Virus record (IMG/VR): IMGVR_UViG_3300048687_000070
Span: 1-64,000 of that record
Length of the DNA: 64,000 nt
From: a virus
Reading direction: 5' to 3' (one strand)
The translations under genes were made by a program, and so were the position numbers. Positions 23,090 through 31,592 of the stretch are shown one piece after another. The notes below the pieces were generated by a model. The model did not search any database. It had not been told where the DNA came from and saw nothing but the letters and a program-made list of their open reading frames with translations. Positions within the stretch are counted from its first letter, which is position 1; every line of letters begins with the position of its first letter.

Positions 23090-24133
23090 GTGACCACGAT
23101 CAACGCCCATCAGCTCGGTCGACTCATCGACAAGACGGTCGACCACATGGGCTCCGCGTATGTCGAAACGCTCAACGGCATCCGTCTCGACGTCGACGCC
23201 CAGTACCTGTACGCGGTCGCCTCCGACCGGTACACGATCGCCGTCGCCCGCTACCAGCTGAACGCCGACGAGCAGCAGGAGCCGTGGGCGCGCACCATCC
23301 CCGCCACCTACCTGCGCTCCATCCGCGAGTGGCTCCAGCAGATCGAAGGCGCCGGACTCGTCACGATCAGCACCAACGAGGACCGGCTCACCTTCAAGAG
23401 CCCGCACAGCGAACTGACGATCTCCGTCAGCCCCGGCATCGAATTCCCCGACTGGCGCGGCATCCTCCGCCTGCAGATCGAGCAGGCAGCCGACGGCAGC
23501 GAGACCTTCCCTGCTCTCAACCCCGGCTTCCTGGCCCGCTTCAACAACGGCGACACCGTGCGTCTCCGGATCACGGGAGACGACAAGCCGGTGCTGTTCT
23601 TCGCCGAAGACTTCCTCGGCGCACAGATGCCCACCAAGCACGCCGGCATCTACCCGGTCGGCAAGGAGGACTTCAACGGCGCCCACCAGGCGTGGCTGTG
23701 GACGCTCGCCGCCGGCGCCAAGGACTCCAGCATGGACGGCCCCGCCTTCGAGGAAGACCGGCCCCGCTACGAGGCCACCACCGACATCCGTAAGACCGGC
23801 GAGGCACTGCTGCAGCAGACGCTCGGCTCGGGCTGGGACATGAGCGGCAAGTCGACCCGCCTCCCCGACGAGTTCCTCGCCCACGTCATCGGCGCAGTCA
23901 ACGGCTGGTCTGCCTTCCGATACCTCAACGCCCTGTACAACGCCGACCCGCGAGCCGCCGCCGCGATCGTCGCCGAGGTAGCCGACGAACTCGACTCCGG
24001 AGAGATCGGCGAGTTCGCATGGGACGCCGCCAAGAAGGCCGGCTTCGACCCGCAGCAGTGGCACGACGACTACGAGGCCCACCGCAAGGAGCGCGCCGAG
24101 AAGGACGCCGCCAAGACCGAGACCGCCGCCTGA
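23090..24133 (+). CDS. Sliding-clamp-like protein (DnaN-related)
   Basis: 347 residues from GTG. Two clamp-type modules are suggested: LIDKTVDHM...IRLDVDAQYLYAVASDRYTIAVARY (about 8-65) and, ending near 180, PVLFFAEDFLGAQMPTK, which resembles the end of a DnaN domain. Residues about 185-347 are a different, helical, charged extension. A phage clamp would tether the host polymerase to phage DNA or recruit the exonuclease/annealase encoded next. The host DnaN has three domains in about 375 residues, so this is a divergent version. GGGAGA precedes the start. Confidence 0.6.
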   Translation: MTTINAHQLGRLIDKTVDHMGSAYVETLNGIRLDVDAQYLYAVASDRYTIAVARYQLNADEQQEPWARTIPATYLRSIREWLQQIEGAGLVTISTNEDRLTFKSPHSELTISVSPGIEFPDWRGILRLQIEQAADGSETFPALNPGFLARFNNGDTVRLRITGDDKPVLFFAEDFLGAQMPTKHAGIYPVGKEDFNGAHQAWLWTLAAGAKDSSMDGPAFEEDRPRYEATTDIRKTGEALLQQTLGSGWDMSGKSTRLPDEFLAHVIGAVNGWSAFRYLNALYNADPRAAAAIVAEVADELDSGEIGEFAWDAAKKAGFDPQQWHDDYEAHRKERAEKDAAKTETAA

Positions 24134-24185
24134 CCAACAACCACAGACCGCCGTGTCGAGCCCGCCCCCAGGGCTCCACGGCACC

Positions 24186-24227
24186 AGGCCCGCCGGGGCG
24201 ACCCCCCCCCGGAGCCCCGGCGGGCCT
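24186..24227 (+). terminator. Strong hairpin with nine-C loop tract
   Basis: AGGCCCGCCGGGGC pairs with GCCCCGGCGGGCCT around a loop with a run of nine Cs (24202-24210). It separates the clamp-like gene from the recombination genes. Confidence 0.75.
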
Positions 24228-24255
24228 CCCTTCGCACACCCTTTTGGAGCTCGAA

Positions 24256-24546
24256 ATGCAGAACATGAGCCGCGAGGAACTCATCAGCCTCCTCGACAAC
24301 ATCAAGGACCGCGTTGCCTCCGGTGACAGCCTCGAAGGCAATCTCCAGTACCTGCTCGCCGATGTTGATGCCGAACATCCCTACGACGTAGCCGCCACCT
24401 TCCGAGTCGGCAACCGGACGGGGCAGGGCGGCTGCATCCTGATCGGCGCCGACTCCGGCCCTCTCGGCTGCAAGTGCGGCGACACGGTCGGCCCGTTCGA
24501 CGCGAAGACCGGCCGCTGCGAGACCTGCACCGAGGCCGCCGCATGA
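24256..24546 (+). CDS. Small zinc-ribbon protein
   Basis: 96 residues from ATG 24256 with GGAG upstream. A helical first third, then a C-terminal zinc ribbon CKCGDTVGPFDAKTGRCETC (about 72-91). Precedes and overlaps the exonuclease gene. Confidence 0.6.
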   Translation: MQNMSREELISLLDNIKDRVASGDSLEGNLQYLLADVDAEHPYDVAATFRVGNRTGQGGCILIGADSGPLGCKCGDTVGPFDAKTGRCETCTEAAA

Positions 24547-25418
24547 CCACGATCGCCGAGCCGACGACCACCGAGGCGCCCGCCCTGGGCCTGCACACGG
24601 ACCTCTCCAACGAGGCCTACCACGCGGACAAGACGAGCCTGTCGTCGTCCGGCGCCCGCAAGCTCCTGCCGCCGTCCTGCCCCGCCAAGTTCCGCTGGGA
24701 GCAGGACAACCCGCAGCCGGCCAGCAAGACGTTCGACTACGGCAACGCCGCCCACAAACTCGTGCTCGGCAACGGCCCGCAGCTCGTCGTCATCGACCAC
24801 GACACCTGGAACACCAAGGCCGCCAAGGCCGCGGTCGCCGAGGCCCGCGCCATGGGCGCCATCCCCCTCAAGCGGCACGAGATGCAGATGGTCGCCGACA
24901 TGGCCACCGCCATCCGACGCCACCCGCTCGCCGCCGCGCTCCTCGACCCCGCCTACGGGGCGCCCGAACAGTCCGGGTTCTGGATCGACGGCCCGTCCGG
25001 GATCCGGCGCCGAGTCCGCTTCGACTGGCTGCCCTCCATGCAGGGAGGCCGACTGATCGTCCCCGACTACAAGACAGCCGCCGACGCCAGCGACGACGCC
25101 TTCCAGAAGGCCATCGACAAGTACGGCTACAACCAGCAAGCCGCCTGGTACGAGGAAGCCGCCCAAGCCCTCGACTTCGGAGACGAGACCACCGAACTCC
25201 TCTTCGTGGTCCAGGAGAAGACGGCCCCCTACCTGGTCAACGTCATCGGCCTCGACTACTTCGCCCGCGAGATCGGCCGCGCCAAGAACCGGGCCGCCAT
25301 CGAGACCTTCGCCGAGTGCACCGAGAGCGGCAACTGGCCCGGCTACGCCGACGAAAACCCCAACTACGTGCCTCTGCCCGGCTGGGCCGAGAACCGCGAC
25401 AAGGAGATCTACCTGTGA
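24543..25418 (+). CDS. PD-(D/E)XK exonuclease, RecE/DUF3799-like
   Basis: 291 residues. The nuclease core is visible: FDYGNAAHKLVLG with His71, Glu142, RFDWLP with Asp161, VPDYKTA with Asp175 and Lys177, and KYGYNQQAAWYEE with Gln198. This matches the YqaJ/RecE-like group that degrades one strand of linear duplex DNA. It is followed, with a four-base overlap, by a candidate annealing protein, as in lambda Red and Rac RecET pairs. Confidence 0.8.
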   Translation: MTTIAEPTTTEAPALGLHTDLSNEAYHADKTSLSSSGARKLLPPSCPAKFRWEQDNPQPASKTFDYGNAAHKLVLGNGPQLVVIDHDTWNTKAAKAAVAEARAMGAIPLKRHEMQMVADMATAIRRHPLAAALLDPAYGAPEQSGFWIDGPSGIRRRVRFDWLPSMQGGRLIVPDYKTAADASDDAFQKAIDKYGYNQQAAWYEEAAQALDFGDETTELLFVVQEKTAPYLVNVIGLDYFAREIGRAKNRAAIETFAECTESGNWPGYADENPNYVPLPGWAENRDKEIYL

Positions 25419-26287
25419 GCTTCCCCGCCCCCACCCAGCCGGCCACCCAGATCGGGCAGGCCACCGCGATCGAGCTCTCGCGTGCCGAGGCCGAGGTCAA
25501 GGCCGCCGTGTTCGTCGCCAAGCAGAACCCGCGCAACATCCAGACCGCGCAGGCCGAAATGCGCTTCGTGTGCAGCCAGCTCGCCGTCGCCGAGAAGGCG
25601 TTCTTCTCGTACCCGAAGGCGAAGCAGATCATCAAGGGCCCGTCCATCCACCTCGCCCGCGAACTCGCCCTGATCTGGGGCAACCTCCAGCACGGAACCA
25701 TGGAACTGTCCCGCGACACCGCGGCCGGCCAGTCCGAGATCCTCGCCTACGCCTGGGACCTGGAGCGCAACTCCCGCAGCTCCCAGATCTTCATCGCCCC
25801 GCACGTCACGGACACCAAGCAGGGCAAGAAGAACCTCACCGATCTTCGCGACATCTACGAGAACAACAGCAACCTCGGCGCCCGCCGCCTCCGAGAAGCG
25901 ATCTTCGCGGTCCTGCCGGCCTGGTTCGTCGCCGAAGCCGTGACGCTCTGCCAGCAGACGATCGACAACGGCAACGGAACCCCGCTCGCAGAGCGGATCG
26001 AAACGGCCGTCCGCGAGTACAAGGCCGTCGGCGTCACGCTCCAGCAGCTGGAGAAGAAGCTCGGCCGACCGCAGGCCGAGTGGACCGACAAGGACGCAGG
26101 CGAACTCCAGGTCATCTACCAGTCCGTGTACCGCGGCGAGATCACCCGCGACCAGGCCTTCCCGCCCGAGCACATCACCGGCGCCGAGATCACCAAGAAG
26201 CGCGAGACGCCGACGGCGAACGACCACGCGCAGGAACCCAAGCCCGAGCCGGCCGACTGGCCCGAGACCGTACAGCCCCCGCAGTAG
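25415..26287 (+). CDS. RecT-like single-strand annealing protein (candidate)
   Basis: 290 residues from GTG overlapping the exonuclease stop. A conserved-looking core runs from NIQTAQAEMRFVCSQLAVAEKAFFSY through KGPSIHLARELALIWGNLQHG and LRDIYENNSNLGARRLREAIFAVLPAWFVAEAV, then a Pro/Glu-rich tail. Pairing with a RecE-like nuclease is the main argument for an annealase; I recognise the gene from actinophage operons but cannot confirm the RecT fold by eye. Confidence 0.6.
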   Translation: MSFPAPTQPATQIGQATAIELSRAEAEVKAAVFVAKQNPRNIQTAQAEMRFVCSQLAVAEKAFFSYPKAKQIIKGPSIHLARELALIWGNLQHGTMELSRDTAAGQSEILAYAWDLERNSRSSQIFIAPHVTDTKQGKKNLTDLRDIYENNSNLGARRLREAIFAVLPAWFVAEAVTLCQQTIDNGNGTPLAERIETAVREYKAVGVTLQQLEKKLGRPQAEWTDKDAGELQVIYQSVYRGEITRDQAFPPEHITGAEITKKRETPTANDHAQEPKPEPADWPETVQPPQ

Positions 26288-26301
26288 CCCGCACACGCCT
26301 G

Positions 26302-26328
26302 ACCCGGCTGCGGGCAATGCAGCCGGGT
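26302..26328 (+). terminator. Hairpin after the recombination genes
   Basis: Ten-base perfect arms ACCCGGCTGC and GCAGCCGGGT, seven-base loop, 14 bases after the stop at 26287. A terminator or attenuator within the early operon. Confidence 0.65.
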
Positions 26329-26347
26329 CCCCAACAGGAGACCACAC

Positions 26348-26623
26348 ATGACCAACCAGACGTCCGACTTCCGCTCCACCTCCGCGCAGGAGTGGGCTGA
26401 CGCCCTCCAGACGAGCAAGCTCCAGCCCGGCCCGACCTTCGGCTACCAGATGGTCGACGGCACCTGGACCTGCGCCCTGCACCTCGCCATCAGCAGCGAG
26501 CTCACGGCCGACGCGCAGCGCCTCCTCGCCGCCGAACTCCAGCAGGCCATCAGCGACACCGTGAACCGCGTCCTCTACCTGGACCCCGTCAGCGTCCGCG
26601 TCCGCGAGGAGGCGGCCCGATGA
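26348..26623 (+). CDS. Small hypothetical early protein
   Basis: 91 residues, with AGGAG nine bases before ATG. An N-terminal helix (TSAQEWADALQTSK) then a strand and long helix (SELTADAQRLLAAELQQAISDTVNRVLY). No family. Confidence 0.5.
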   Translation: MTNQTSDFRSTSAQEWADALQTSKLQPGPTFGYQMVDGTWTCALHLAISSELTADAQRLLAAELQQAISDTVNRVLYLDPVSVRVREEAAR

Positions 26624-27015
26624 AGGCACTGACCATCAAACAGCCCTGGGCGGACGCGATCGCCCACAGCACGAAGCGGACCGAGAACCGCACCTGGACC
26701 ACTCGCTACCGCGGCCCGATCCTCATCCACGCCGGCGTCAGCTACGACCGCCACGCCGACCTGCCCGACGGCACCGTCGTACTCGACTGGCCCGACTACC
26801 GGGGCGCGATCATCGCGACCGCCGAACTCGCCGACGTCCACTTCTCTGCTGGTTGCTGCACGCCGTGGGGCGAACCGGACGTCTACCACTGGCAGCTCAC
26901 CGAGGTGTACGCCCTGCCGGAGCCCGTACTCACCAAGGGACGCCTGCAGCTGTGGACGCCAGCGCCCGCCATCATCCGCGCCGCCCTCGACCAGGTCGAG
27001 GAGGACGCGTCATGA
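26620..27015 (+). CDS. ASCH-domain protein
   Basis: 131 residues: MKALTIKQPWADAIAHSTKRTENRTW, RGPILIHAG, GAIIATAELADVH and YHWQLTEVYALPEPV are the strand and loop signatures of the ASCH/PUA-like beta-barrel. These proteins bind RNA or modified nucleobases; some hydrolyse N4-acetylcytidine. Phages often carry them; the substrate here is not predictable. Confidence 0.75.
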   Translation: MKALTIKQPWADAIAHSTKRTENRTWTTRYRGPILIHAGVSYDRHADLPDGTVVLDWPDYRGAIIATAELADVHFSAGCCTPWGEPDVYHWQLTEVYALPEPVLTKGRLQLWTPAPAIIRAALDQVEEDAS

Positions 27016-27377
27016 GCGCCCAACTTCAGTTCCCCGAGCCGGTCCACGGCGCCATCAGCCCCGCCGCGGCCGAGCAGGCGAAGGCCAACGGCATAGCCCG
27101 CGCCACCGAGAACACGAACCCCGACTGGGCGACGGCCTGCCGCAACGCGATCACCGTCATGGCCCGCCGCGGCATCCCGTTCCAGGCCGCCGACCTCATC
27201 GCCGAACGCCTCGTCGACGAGCCGGACTCCACCGCCCGCTGGGGCGCCGCCTTCAACGGCGCCGCCCGCGCAGGCCTCATCGAGGAAGCCGGCTTCGTCA
27301 AGTCCAAGCGCGCCACCGTCCACGGCTCCATCTGCAAGCAGTGGACCGGCACCGCGCAGGGGAGGGCCGCCGCGTGA
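27012..27377 (+). CDS. Winged-helix-like early protein
   Basis: 121 residues. A helical domain with RNAITVMARRGIPFQAADLIAERLVDEPDSTARWGAAFNGAARAGLIEEAGF and a C-terminal hairpin resembles a compact winged helix that may bind DNA. ATGA overlap with the ASCH gene. This family is common beside actinophage replication genes. Confidence 0.5.
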   Translation: MSAQLQFPEPVHGAISPAAAEQAKANGIARATENTNPDWATACRNAITVMARRGIPFQAADLIAERLVDEPDSTARWGAAFNGAARAGLIEEAGFVKSKRATVHGSICKQWTGTAQGRAAA

Positions 27378-27637
27378 AAGAGGACGTCCTCGCCGCGATC
27401 GCCACGTTCGCGACGCTCACCGAGCTCATCACCTGGCTCCTCATCGCCGCCGCCGCCATCGGCTACACGGTCATCGGCTGGCTCACCTACCGGATCGTCC
27501 ACCTCACCGCCGCCGCCATCGCCGACCGGCACCGCCTCCGCCGCGACCTCCGCCGCCTGGAGAGCTACATCAACCACCCCAGCGTCCGCCGCTACCACGA
27601 CAGCGTCCAACCCGCCCGGAAGGAGGAGACGCCATGA
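27374..27637 (+). CDS. Single-span membrane protein
   Basis: 87 residues from GTG. One or two hydrophobic helices at about 14-48 (LTELITWLLIAAAAIGYTVIGWLTY), then an arginine-rich cytoplasmic tail. In the early operon, so a superinfection or membrane-anchoring role is possible but unproven. Confidence 0.5.
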   Translation: MKEDVLAAIATFATLTELITWLLIAAAAIGYTVIGWLTYRIVHLTAAAIADRHRLRRDLRRLESYINHPSVRRYHDSVQPARKEETP

Positions 27638-28485
27638 CCAGCACCAAGACCCTCCCGCCGCACGGAACCTACGCCCGCGCCAACGGCAGCCCCGGAAGGC
27701 GCCCCGCATGCCACTGCGAGCCGTGCCGGACCACACGTAACCGCATCAAGAAGCGCAACAAGGTCAACCGAGAGCTCGGCCGCGCAGCCATGGTCAACGC
27801 CACCTCCGCGCGAGCCCACTTGGCATTACTGCGGCAGACCATGACCTGGCCGCAGATCGCGGACCGCACCTCCTGCGAAGAAGGGCACCTCCGGGAGATC
27901 GCTGTCGGCAAGGTTCCGACCATCCGGCGCACCACGCTCAACAAAGTGCTCGCAACGAAGCCCGAGCCGCCAGCCCCCGGCAAGTTCGTCGACGCCACCG
28001 GCACCATCCGCCGGGTACGTGCCCTCCGAGCCGTCGGCTACTCGGCGACGAACATCGCCACATCGTTCGGGTTCGCCGAGACCCACGTCCGCCAGATCTC
28101 CCGCGGCACCCAGCCGACCGTGCGGCAGCGCATCGCCGACAAGATCGCCGCCGTCTACGCGGAAATCAGCAACCTGCCTGTACCCATCGGTGCGGGCGCG
28201 ACCATGTCCCGCAACTACGCGGCAGCCCAAGGATGGGCGCCACCCGGAGCCTGGGACGACATCGACGACCCAAACTCCACGCCGGATACGACGGTCATCG
28301 AGCTCAACTTCCACGAGCGTGCCGAACTCCGCCGCGAAGAGATCATCCACTTCGCCTGGTGCGGCCACACCCCCGAGCAGATCCTCGACCGCCTCAACGG
28401 CGAAGTGTCCATCTCCACCGTCCGCGCCGTCGTGCACGAGTGGCGCACCGGGGAGAAGCGCGACCGGAAGCAGGTGGCCGCGTGA
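27634..28485 (+). CDS. Multi-HTH early regulator
   Basis: 283 residues. An N-terminal basic zinc-like motif (HGTYARANGSPGRRPACHCEPCRTTRN) is followed by two helix-turn-helix units: MTWPQIADRTSCEEGHLREIAVGKVPTIRRTTLNKVL (about 70-105) and GYSATNIATSFGFAETHVRQISRGTQPTVRQRIADKI (about 133-170), then a C-terminal helical domain with a third HTH-like stretch. It probably binds DNA; the same scaffold recurs in the next gene. Confidence 0.6.
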   Translation: MTSTKTLPPHGTYARANGSPGRRPACHCEPCRTTRNRIKKRNKVNRELGRAAMVNATSARAHLALLRQTMTWPQIADRTSCEEGHLREIAVGKVPTIRRTTLNKVLATKPEPPAPGKFVDATGTIRRVRALRAVGYSATNIATSFGFAETHVRQISRGTQPTVRQRIADKIAAVYAEISNLPVPIGAGATMSRNYAAAQGWAPPGAWDDIDDPNSTPDTTVIELNFHERAELRREEIIHFAWCGHTPEQILDRLNGEVSISTVRAVVHEWRTGEKRDRKQVAA

Positions 28486-28913
28486 ACGCCAACCGTGTCG
28501 GCGCCGGCCAGCGCGAACGCCTCTACGCCTCCACCACCGTCACCTTCGACGGCGACCTCGACCTCATCGCCATCGACCGTGCCCTCAACGGTGAACACGT
28601 GAAACTCACCGCCGATGAGAAGCGGTACGCGGCACGGATCCTCGACGCCCGCGGATATGACTTGACTGCCATCGGGAAGCGCATCGGCTCCGACCGCACC
28701 ACCGTCGAGGGCTGGAAGAGGAACGACTGGAAGCCCGGCCCTTCGTCCATACCGCCGACGTACAGCCTCCCCGCCGAGCCGAAGTGCGGCGAGCCCCGCA
28801 TGTACCGCCGACACCTCAAGAACGGCGAGAAGCCGTGCGACGCCTGCCGCGCCGCCAACGCTGCCGCCGACCGCCGATACCGGCTCACCGGCAGCCGCGC
28901 ACCAGCCGCGTGA
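28482..28913 (+). CDS. HTH and zinc-motif protein
   Basis: 143 residues from GTG overlapping the previous stop. A central HTH (GYDLTAIGKRIGSDRTTVEGWKRNDW) and a C-terminal zinc-like motif CGEPRMYRRHLKNGEKPCDACRAANAAADRRYRLTG, similar to the N-terminal motif of the 27634 product. The pair may act on the same DNA. Confidence 0.6.
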   Translation: MNANRVGAGQRERLYASTTVTFDGDLDLIAIDRALNGEHVKLTADEKRYAARILDARGYDLTAIGKRIGSDRTTVEGWKRNDWKPGPSSIPPTYSLPAEPKCGEPRMYRRHLKNGEKPCDACRAANAAADRRYRLTGSRAPAA

Positions 28914-28974
28914 CCGGCCGCCGCGCCGGGACCTGACCAACCCGCCTCACCCGCTCCGCCAGAGAGAAGTTCTC

Positions 28975-30000
28975 ATGCCCTGGGTCCGTTTGGACGATCG
29001 CTTCCCCTCGCACCGCAAGGTGGCGCTGCTGTCCGATCGCGCCTTCAGGCTGTACATCTCGGGCCTCTGCTGGTGCTCGGAGAACCTCACCGAAGGCAAG
29101 ATCCTCGACCGTGAACTCGCCGTCGTGTCCCGAGTCCGAGGCCTCAAGGCCGCCGCGAAAGAGCTCGAAGAAGCCCACCTGTGGGATCGGGTTAGCGGCG
29201 GCTGGCAGATCCACGACTACCTCGAATACAACCCCGAGCGCGCCAAGATCCAGGCCGATCGTCAGGCCAATGCCGCCCGGCAGCAGTCATTCCGCGACCG
29301 GAAGAAAGCGGAGCGCGCAGCCAAGAAGGTCGCCGAAGAAGCAGCCCGTAACGCCATGCGTAACGGCGTTACGGACCCTGCCGAGAACGGCGAAAACGAT
29401 ACGACGGCGACAGGAACGCGACACGACGACGACACGACGACGCGAGAAAGCCACGCGCAAAATCAGCGATCGTCGCAGGTCAGCGAGATTCGTAACGCCG
29501 TTAATAACGGCACCCCCGTCCCACTCCCCGTAGTTCCTCCTACGGAGGAACTACAACAACAGAAAGCTAGCTACGAAGAGCCCGCCCGCATCGGCGATCG
29601 CCCCCGCATCCCCGATGCCTCGCGCCCCCTCGTCGACAAGATCACCGCCCAAGGCATGGTCGTCGGCTGGGACCTGCAGCCCAACGAGTGGTTCCTCATC
29701 GACGCCCTCATCCGTCGCTGCGGCGTGGACGCCCTCGTCGTCTCCGCGGTCGGCAGCTGGCAGGGCGCCCGCAGACAGCCCCGTTCCGCCCGCTACTTCA
29801 TCCCGGCATGGCGAGACGTGCCCGACGCGATCACCCCAGAAGCGCCCCACGAACACTCCCTGCCCATCGCGGTCGGACAGGTCGTTCCGATCAACGGCCA
29901 GCAGCGCCCCGCCACTTCAGACCTCCGCACCCAACAGGCGATCGAGACCGGTCGCCGCCTGCAAGCCCTCGCCGACGCCAAGAACCAGGAGAACCGATGA
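28975..30000 (+). CDS. Replication initiator-like winged-helix protein
   Basis: 341 residues. The first 95 residues form a winged helix (MPWVRLDDRFPSHRKVALLSDRAFRLYISGLCWCSENLTEGKI...LEEAHLWDRVSGGWQIHDY), like lambda-O/DnaD-type phage initiators. A Thr/Asp/Arg-rich linker (about 110-205) is encoded by DNA full of repeats, and a C-terminal helical domain (about 205-320) could contact a helicase loader. The ATG follows AGAGAGAAG. The origin-like repeats inside the gene support an initiator role. Confidence 0.65.
   Translation: MPWVRLDDRFPSHRKVALLSDRAFRLYISGLCWCSENLTEGKILDRELAVVSRVRGLKAAAKELEEAHLWDRVSGGWQIHDYLEYNPERAKIQADRQANAARQQSFRDRKKAERAAKKVAEEAARNAMRNGVTDPAENGENDTTATGTRHDDDTTTRESHAQNQRSSQVSEIRNAVNNGTPVPLPVVPPTEELQQQKASYEEPARIGDRPRIPDASRPLVDKITAQGMVVGWDLQPNEWFLIDALIRRCGVDALVVSAVGSWQGARRQPRSARYFIPAWRDVPDAITPEAPHEHSLPIAVGQVVPINGQQRPATSDLRTQQAIETGRRLQALADAKNQENR
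29347..29554. other. Candidate replication origin inside the replication gene
   Basis: Within the linker-coding part of 28975-30000: CGTAACGCC (29347-29355), palindrome CGTAACG-G-CGTTACG (29359-29373), CGTAACGCCGTTA plus AATAACGG (29491-29510), and a perfect inverted repeat with arms GTAGTTCCTCC (29530-29540) and GGAGGAACTAC (29544-29554). The segment is more A/T- and ACGA-rich than its surroundings. The layout parallels the lambda origin, which lies inside gene O. Confidence 0.6.
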
Positions 30001-30683
30001 TCAGCTACGAAGAGGCCGGACAGCTCCTAGGTCTCGCCGCCGCCCGAGACCAGCGCACCGTCGGAGACGCCGACGTCCTCGCCTGGCACGCAGACCTCAA
30101 CACGGCGGGCGTCTCCTACGCCGACGCCAGCGCCGCCCTCACCCGCTTCTACGCCGTCGACATGGCCGGCCTCGAACCCGAGAAGCGCCGCCGCGTCACC
30201 ACCCCCGACGTCATCGGCATCGCCCGCAAGATCCGCAACGAGCGCCTCGCCAACTTCACCTACGAACCGCCACCCGGTGACTCCGACCCGGACTATGTCC
30301 GGCGCCTCCGCGGCCAGATCGAAGCCACCGCCAGCGGGCAGGTACCGCCACCGCGGGAGCGCCCCGCCCTGGAGGGCGAGCCCAGCGCGCAGATGCGAGC
30401 CCTCGTTGCCGGGATCGGGCGCCCCGTCGCCGACACCGACGAGGAAGCCGCCGCGGAGGCCGAGCGCGACACCGTCCGCCGCTCCGGACCGCTCGGCCGG
30501 GAGTGCCCCAAGTGCGCGGCTGCCATCGGCCGGCCGTGTCGCACACCCCGCGGCAAGGAGCGTGCACCGCATCCGGCCCGCAAGGGCGAGACAGCGAACC
30601 CCGAGGAAGAGCGCGCCGAGATGGACCGGCGCCGCGCCGCCTCCGCCGCCTCCCTGCAACGCCGCCAAGAGGAGATCGCCTGA
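29997..30683 (+). CDS. Replication-accessory protein with zinc motif
   Basis: 228 residues, ATGA overlap with the initiator-like gene. The N-terminal 95 residues are helical (ADVLAWHADLNTAGVSYADASAALTRFY...VTTPDVIGIARKIRNERLANF), typical of proteins paired with actinophage initiators and possibly a helicase-loader analogue. About 168-192 is a zinc mini-domain, CPKCAAAIGRPCRTPRGKERAPHPAR. The rest is charged and flexible. Confidence 0.55.
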   Translation: MISYEEAGQLLGLAAARDQRTVGDADVLAWHADLNTAGVSYADASAALTRFYAVDMAGLEPEKRRRVTTPDVIGIARKIRNERLANFTYEPPPGDSDPDYVRRLRGQIEATASGQVPPPRERPALEGEPSAQMRALVAGIGRPVADTDEEAAAEAERDTVRRSGPLGRECPKCAAAIGRPCRTPRGKERAPHPARKGETANPEEERAEMDRRRAASAASLQRRQEEIA

Positions 30684-30976
30684 TGGACGCCAACGACCCG
30701 CGCATGGACCTCGTCGACTGCGAGCTCGCCCGCATGCGCTACGAGGCCGGCGACACCGGCATCCAGATCGCAGAAGGCTGGGCGGCCGCCGCGGTGTACG
30801 CGATCCTCGCCGTCCACGAAGGCCGGGCCAAAGACCCGCGATCCTTCCCGGGCTTCGGTGACGGCACTCCGGAGGAGACAGCCCGCCGCATCGTCGCCCG
30901 GCTCCTCGACGCCGGATGGCGACCACCGGACGCCGAATGCCTCGACGTGCCGGAGATCCCGGAGTCTGCGTCGTGA
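30683..30976 (+). CDS. Hypothetical early protein
   Basis: 97 residues starting at the last base of the preceding stop. Helical, with MDLVDCELARMRYEAGDTGIQIAEGWAAAAVYAIL. No motif. Confidence 0.5.
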   Translation: MDANDPRMDLVDCELARMRYEAGDTGIQIAEGWAAAAVYAILAVHEGRAKDPRSFPGFGDGTPEETARRIVARLLDAGWRPPDAECLDVPEIPESAS

Positions 30977-31290
30977 GCGACTTCGAGCCGGAGATCGACG
31001 ACATCCGGGCGATGCGCCGCGAGAACGGCGGCGCCGACCTGAAGGCGTTCCTCCGCCAGCAGATCGCGAACGGCCGCACCCGCCGTGAACAGCCCGCCGC
31101 AGGGCCGGTGTTGAAGCCGCCCGGCCACCGCCCCGGCGCCTGGCCGCCCGGTTGTAGCCCGCCCGGCCCACCGCCGGAACGCCAGATACCCGACCACGTG
31201 TGGCGGGCCGCAGCCCGCCACACCAGCAACGAGACCAACCGACCCGACGAGCCGTGCGACTGCGGCAACTGCCCTGAGGAGACCCGATGA
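30973..31290 (+). CDS. Hypothetical early protein
   Basis: 105 residues from GTG in overlap. A charged helix first, a Pro-rich centre (GHRPGAWPPGCSPPGPPPE), then CDCGNC at the C-terminus as a possible metal half-site. Confidence 0.5.
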   Translation: MSDFEPEIDDIRAMRRENGGADLKAFLRQQIANGRTRREQPAAGPVLKPPGHRPGAWPPGCSPPGPPPERQIPDHVWRAAARHTSNETNRPDEPCDCGNCPEETR

Positions 31291-31592
31291 CCCTGCATTC
31301 CGGCGCCCCGATGCCCGACAGCCTGCGGCACTTCATGCGCGCCAAGCAGCACCCGGCCCGCTCCGTGCCGTGCCCGCACTGCGGGGCGCACGCCCACCAG
31401 CCGTGCCATCTCCGCACTGCCAACCGGCAGTTGGTTCAGCCGCACCCGCAGCGGGTCTCGGACTGGGCGCAGACGACGGCCTGCTGCCCCGAGTGCCAGG
31501 TCGAGCCGGCCATCCAGTGCCACGACGACGGCCGCGCCCGCAACACCGTTCACGCCCGCCGCTACCAGGAAGCCGAGGAAGTCGCCGCATGA
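31287..31592 (+). CDS. Double zinc-motif protein
   Basis: 101 residues with CPHCGAHAHQPCHL (about 29-42) and CCPECQVEPAIQCHDDGRARNTVHARRY (about 67-94). Both match the short CxxC...C...H pattern also present at the end of the 29997 product, so these may be related mini-domains. Confidence 0.6.
   Translation: MTLHSGAPMPDSLRHFMRAKQHPARSVPCPHCGAHAHQPCHLRTANRQLVQPHPQRVSDWAQTTACCPECQVEPAIQCHDDGRARNTVHARRYQEAEEVAA

Noticed and set aside
22325-24184. Long leftward open frame of 619 codons
   Set aside because: It is antisense to three overlapping rightward genes including the clamp-like gene, has Gly/Val/Arg-rich composition typical of high-GC shadows, and no RBS or motif.
24202-24210. Run of nine Cs as a possible phase-variation tract
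   Set aside because: It lies in the loop of a terminator between genes, not in a coding or promoter sequence; it may also be an assembly-sensitive homopolymer.
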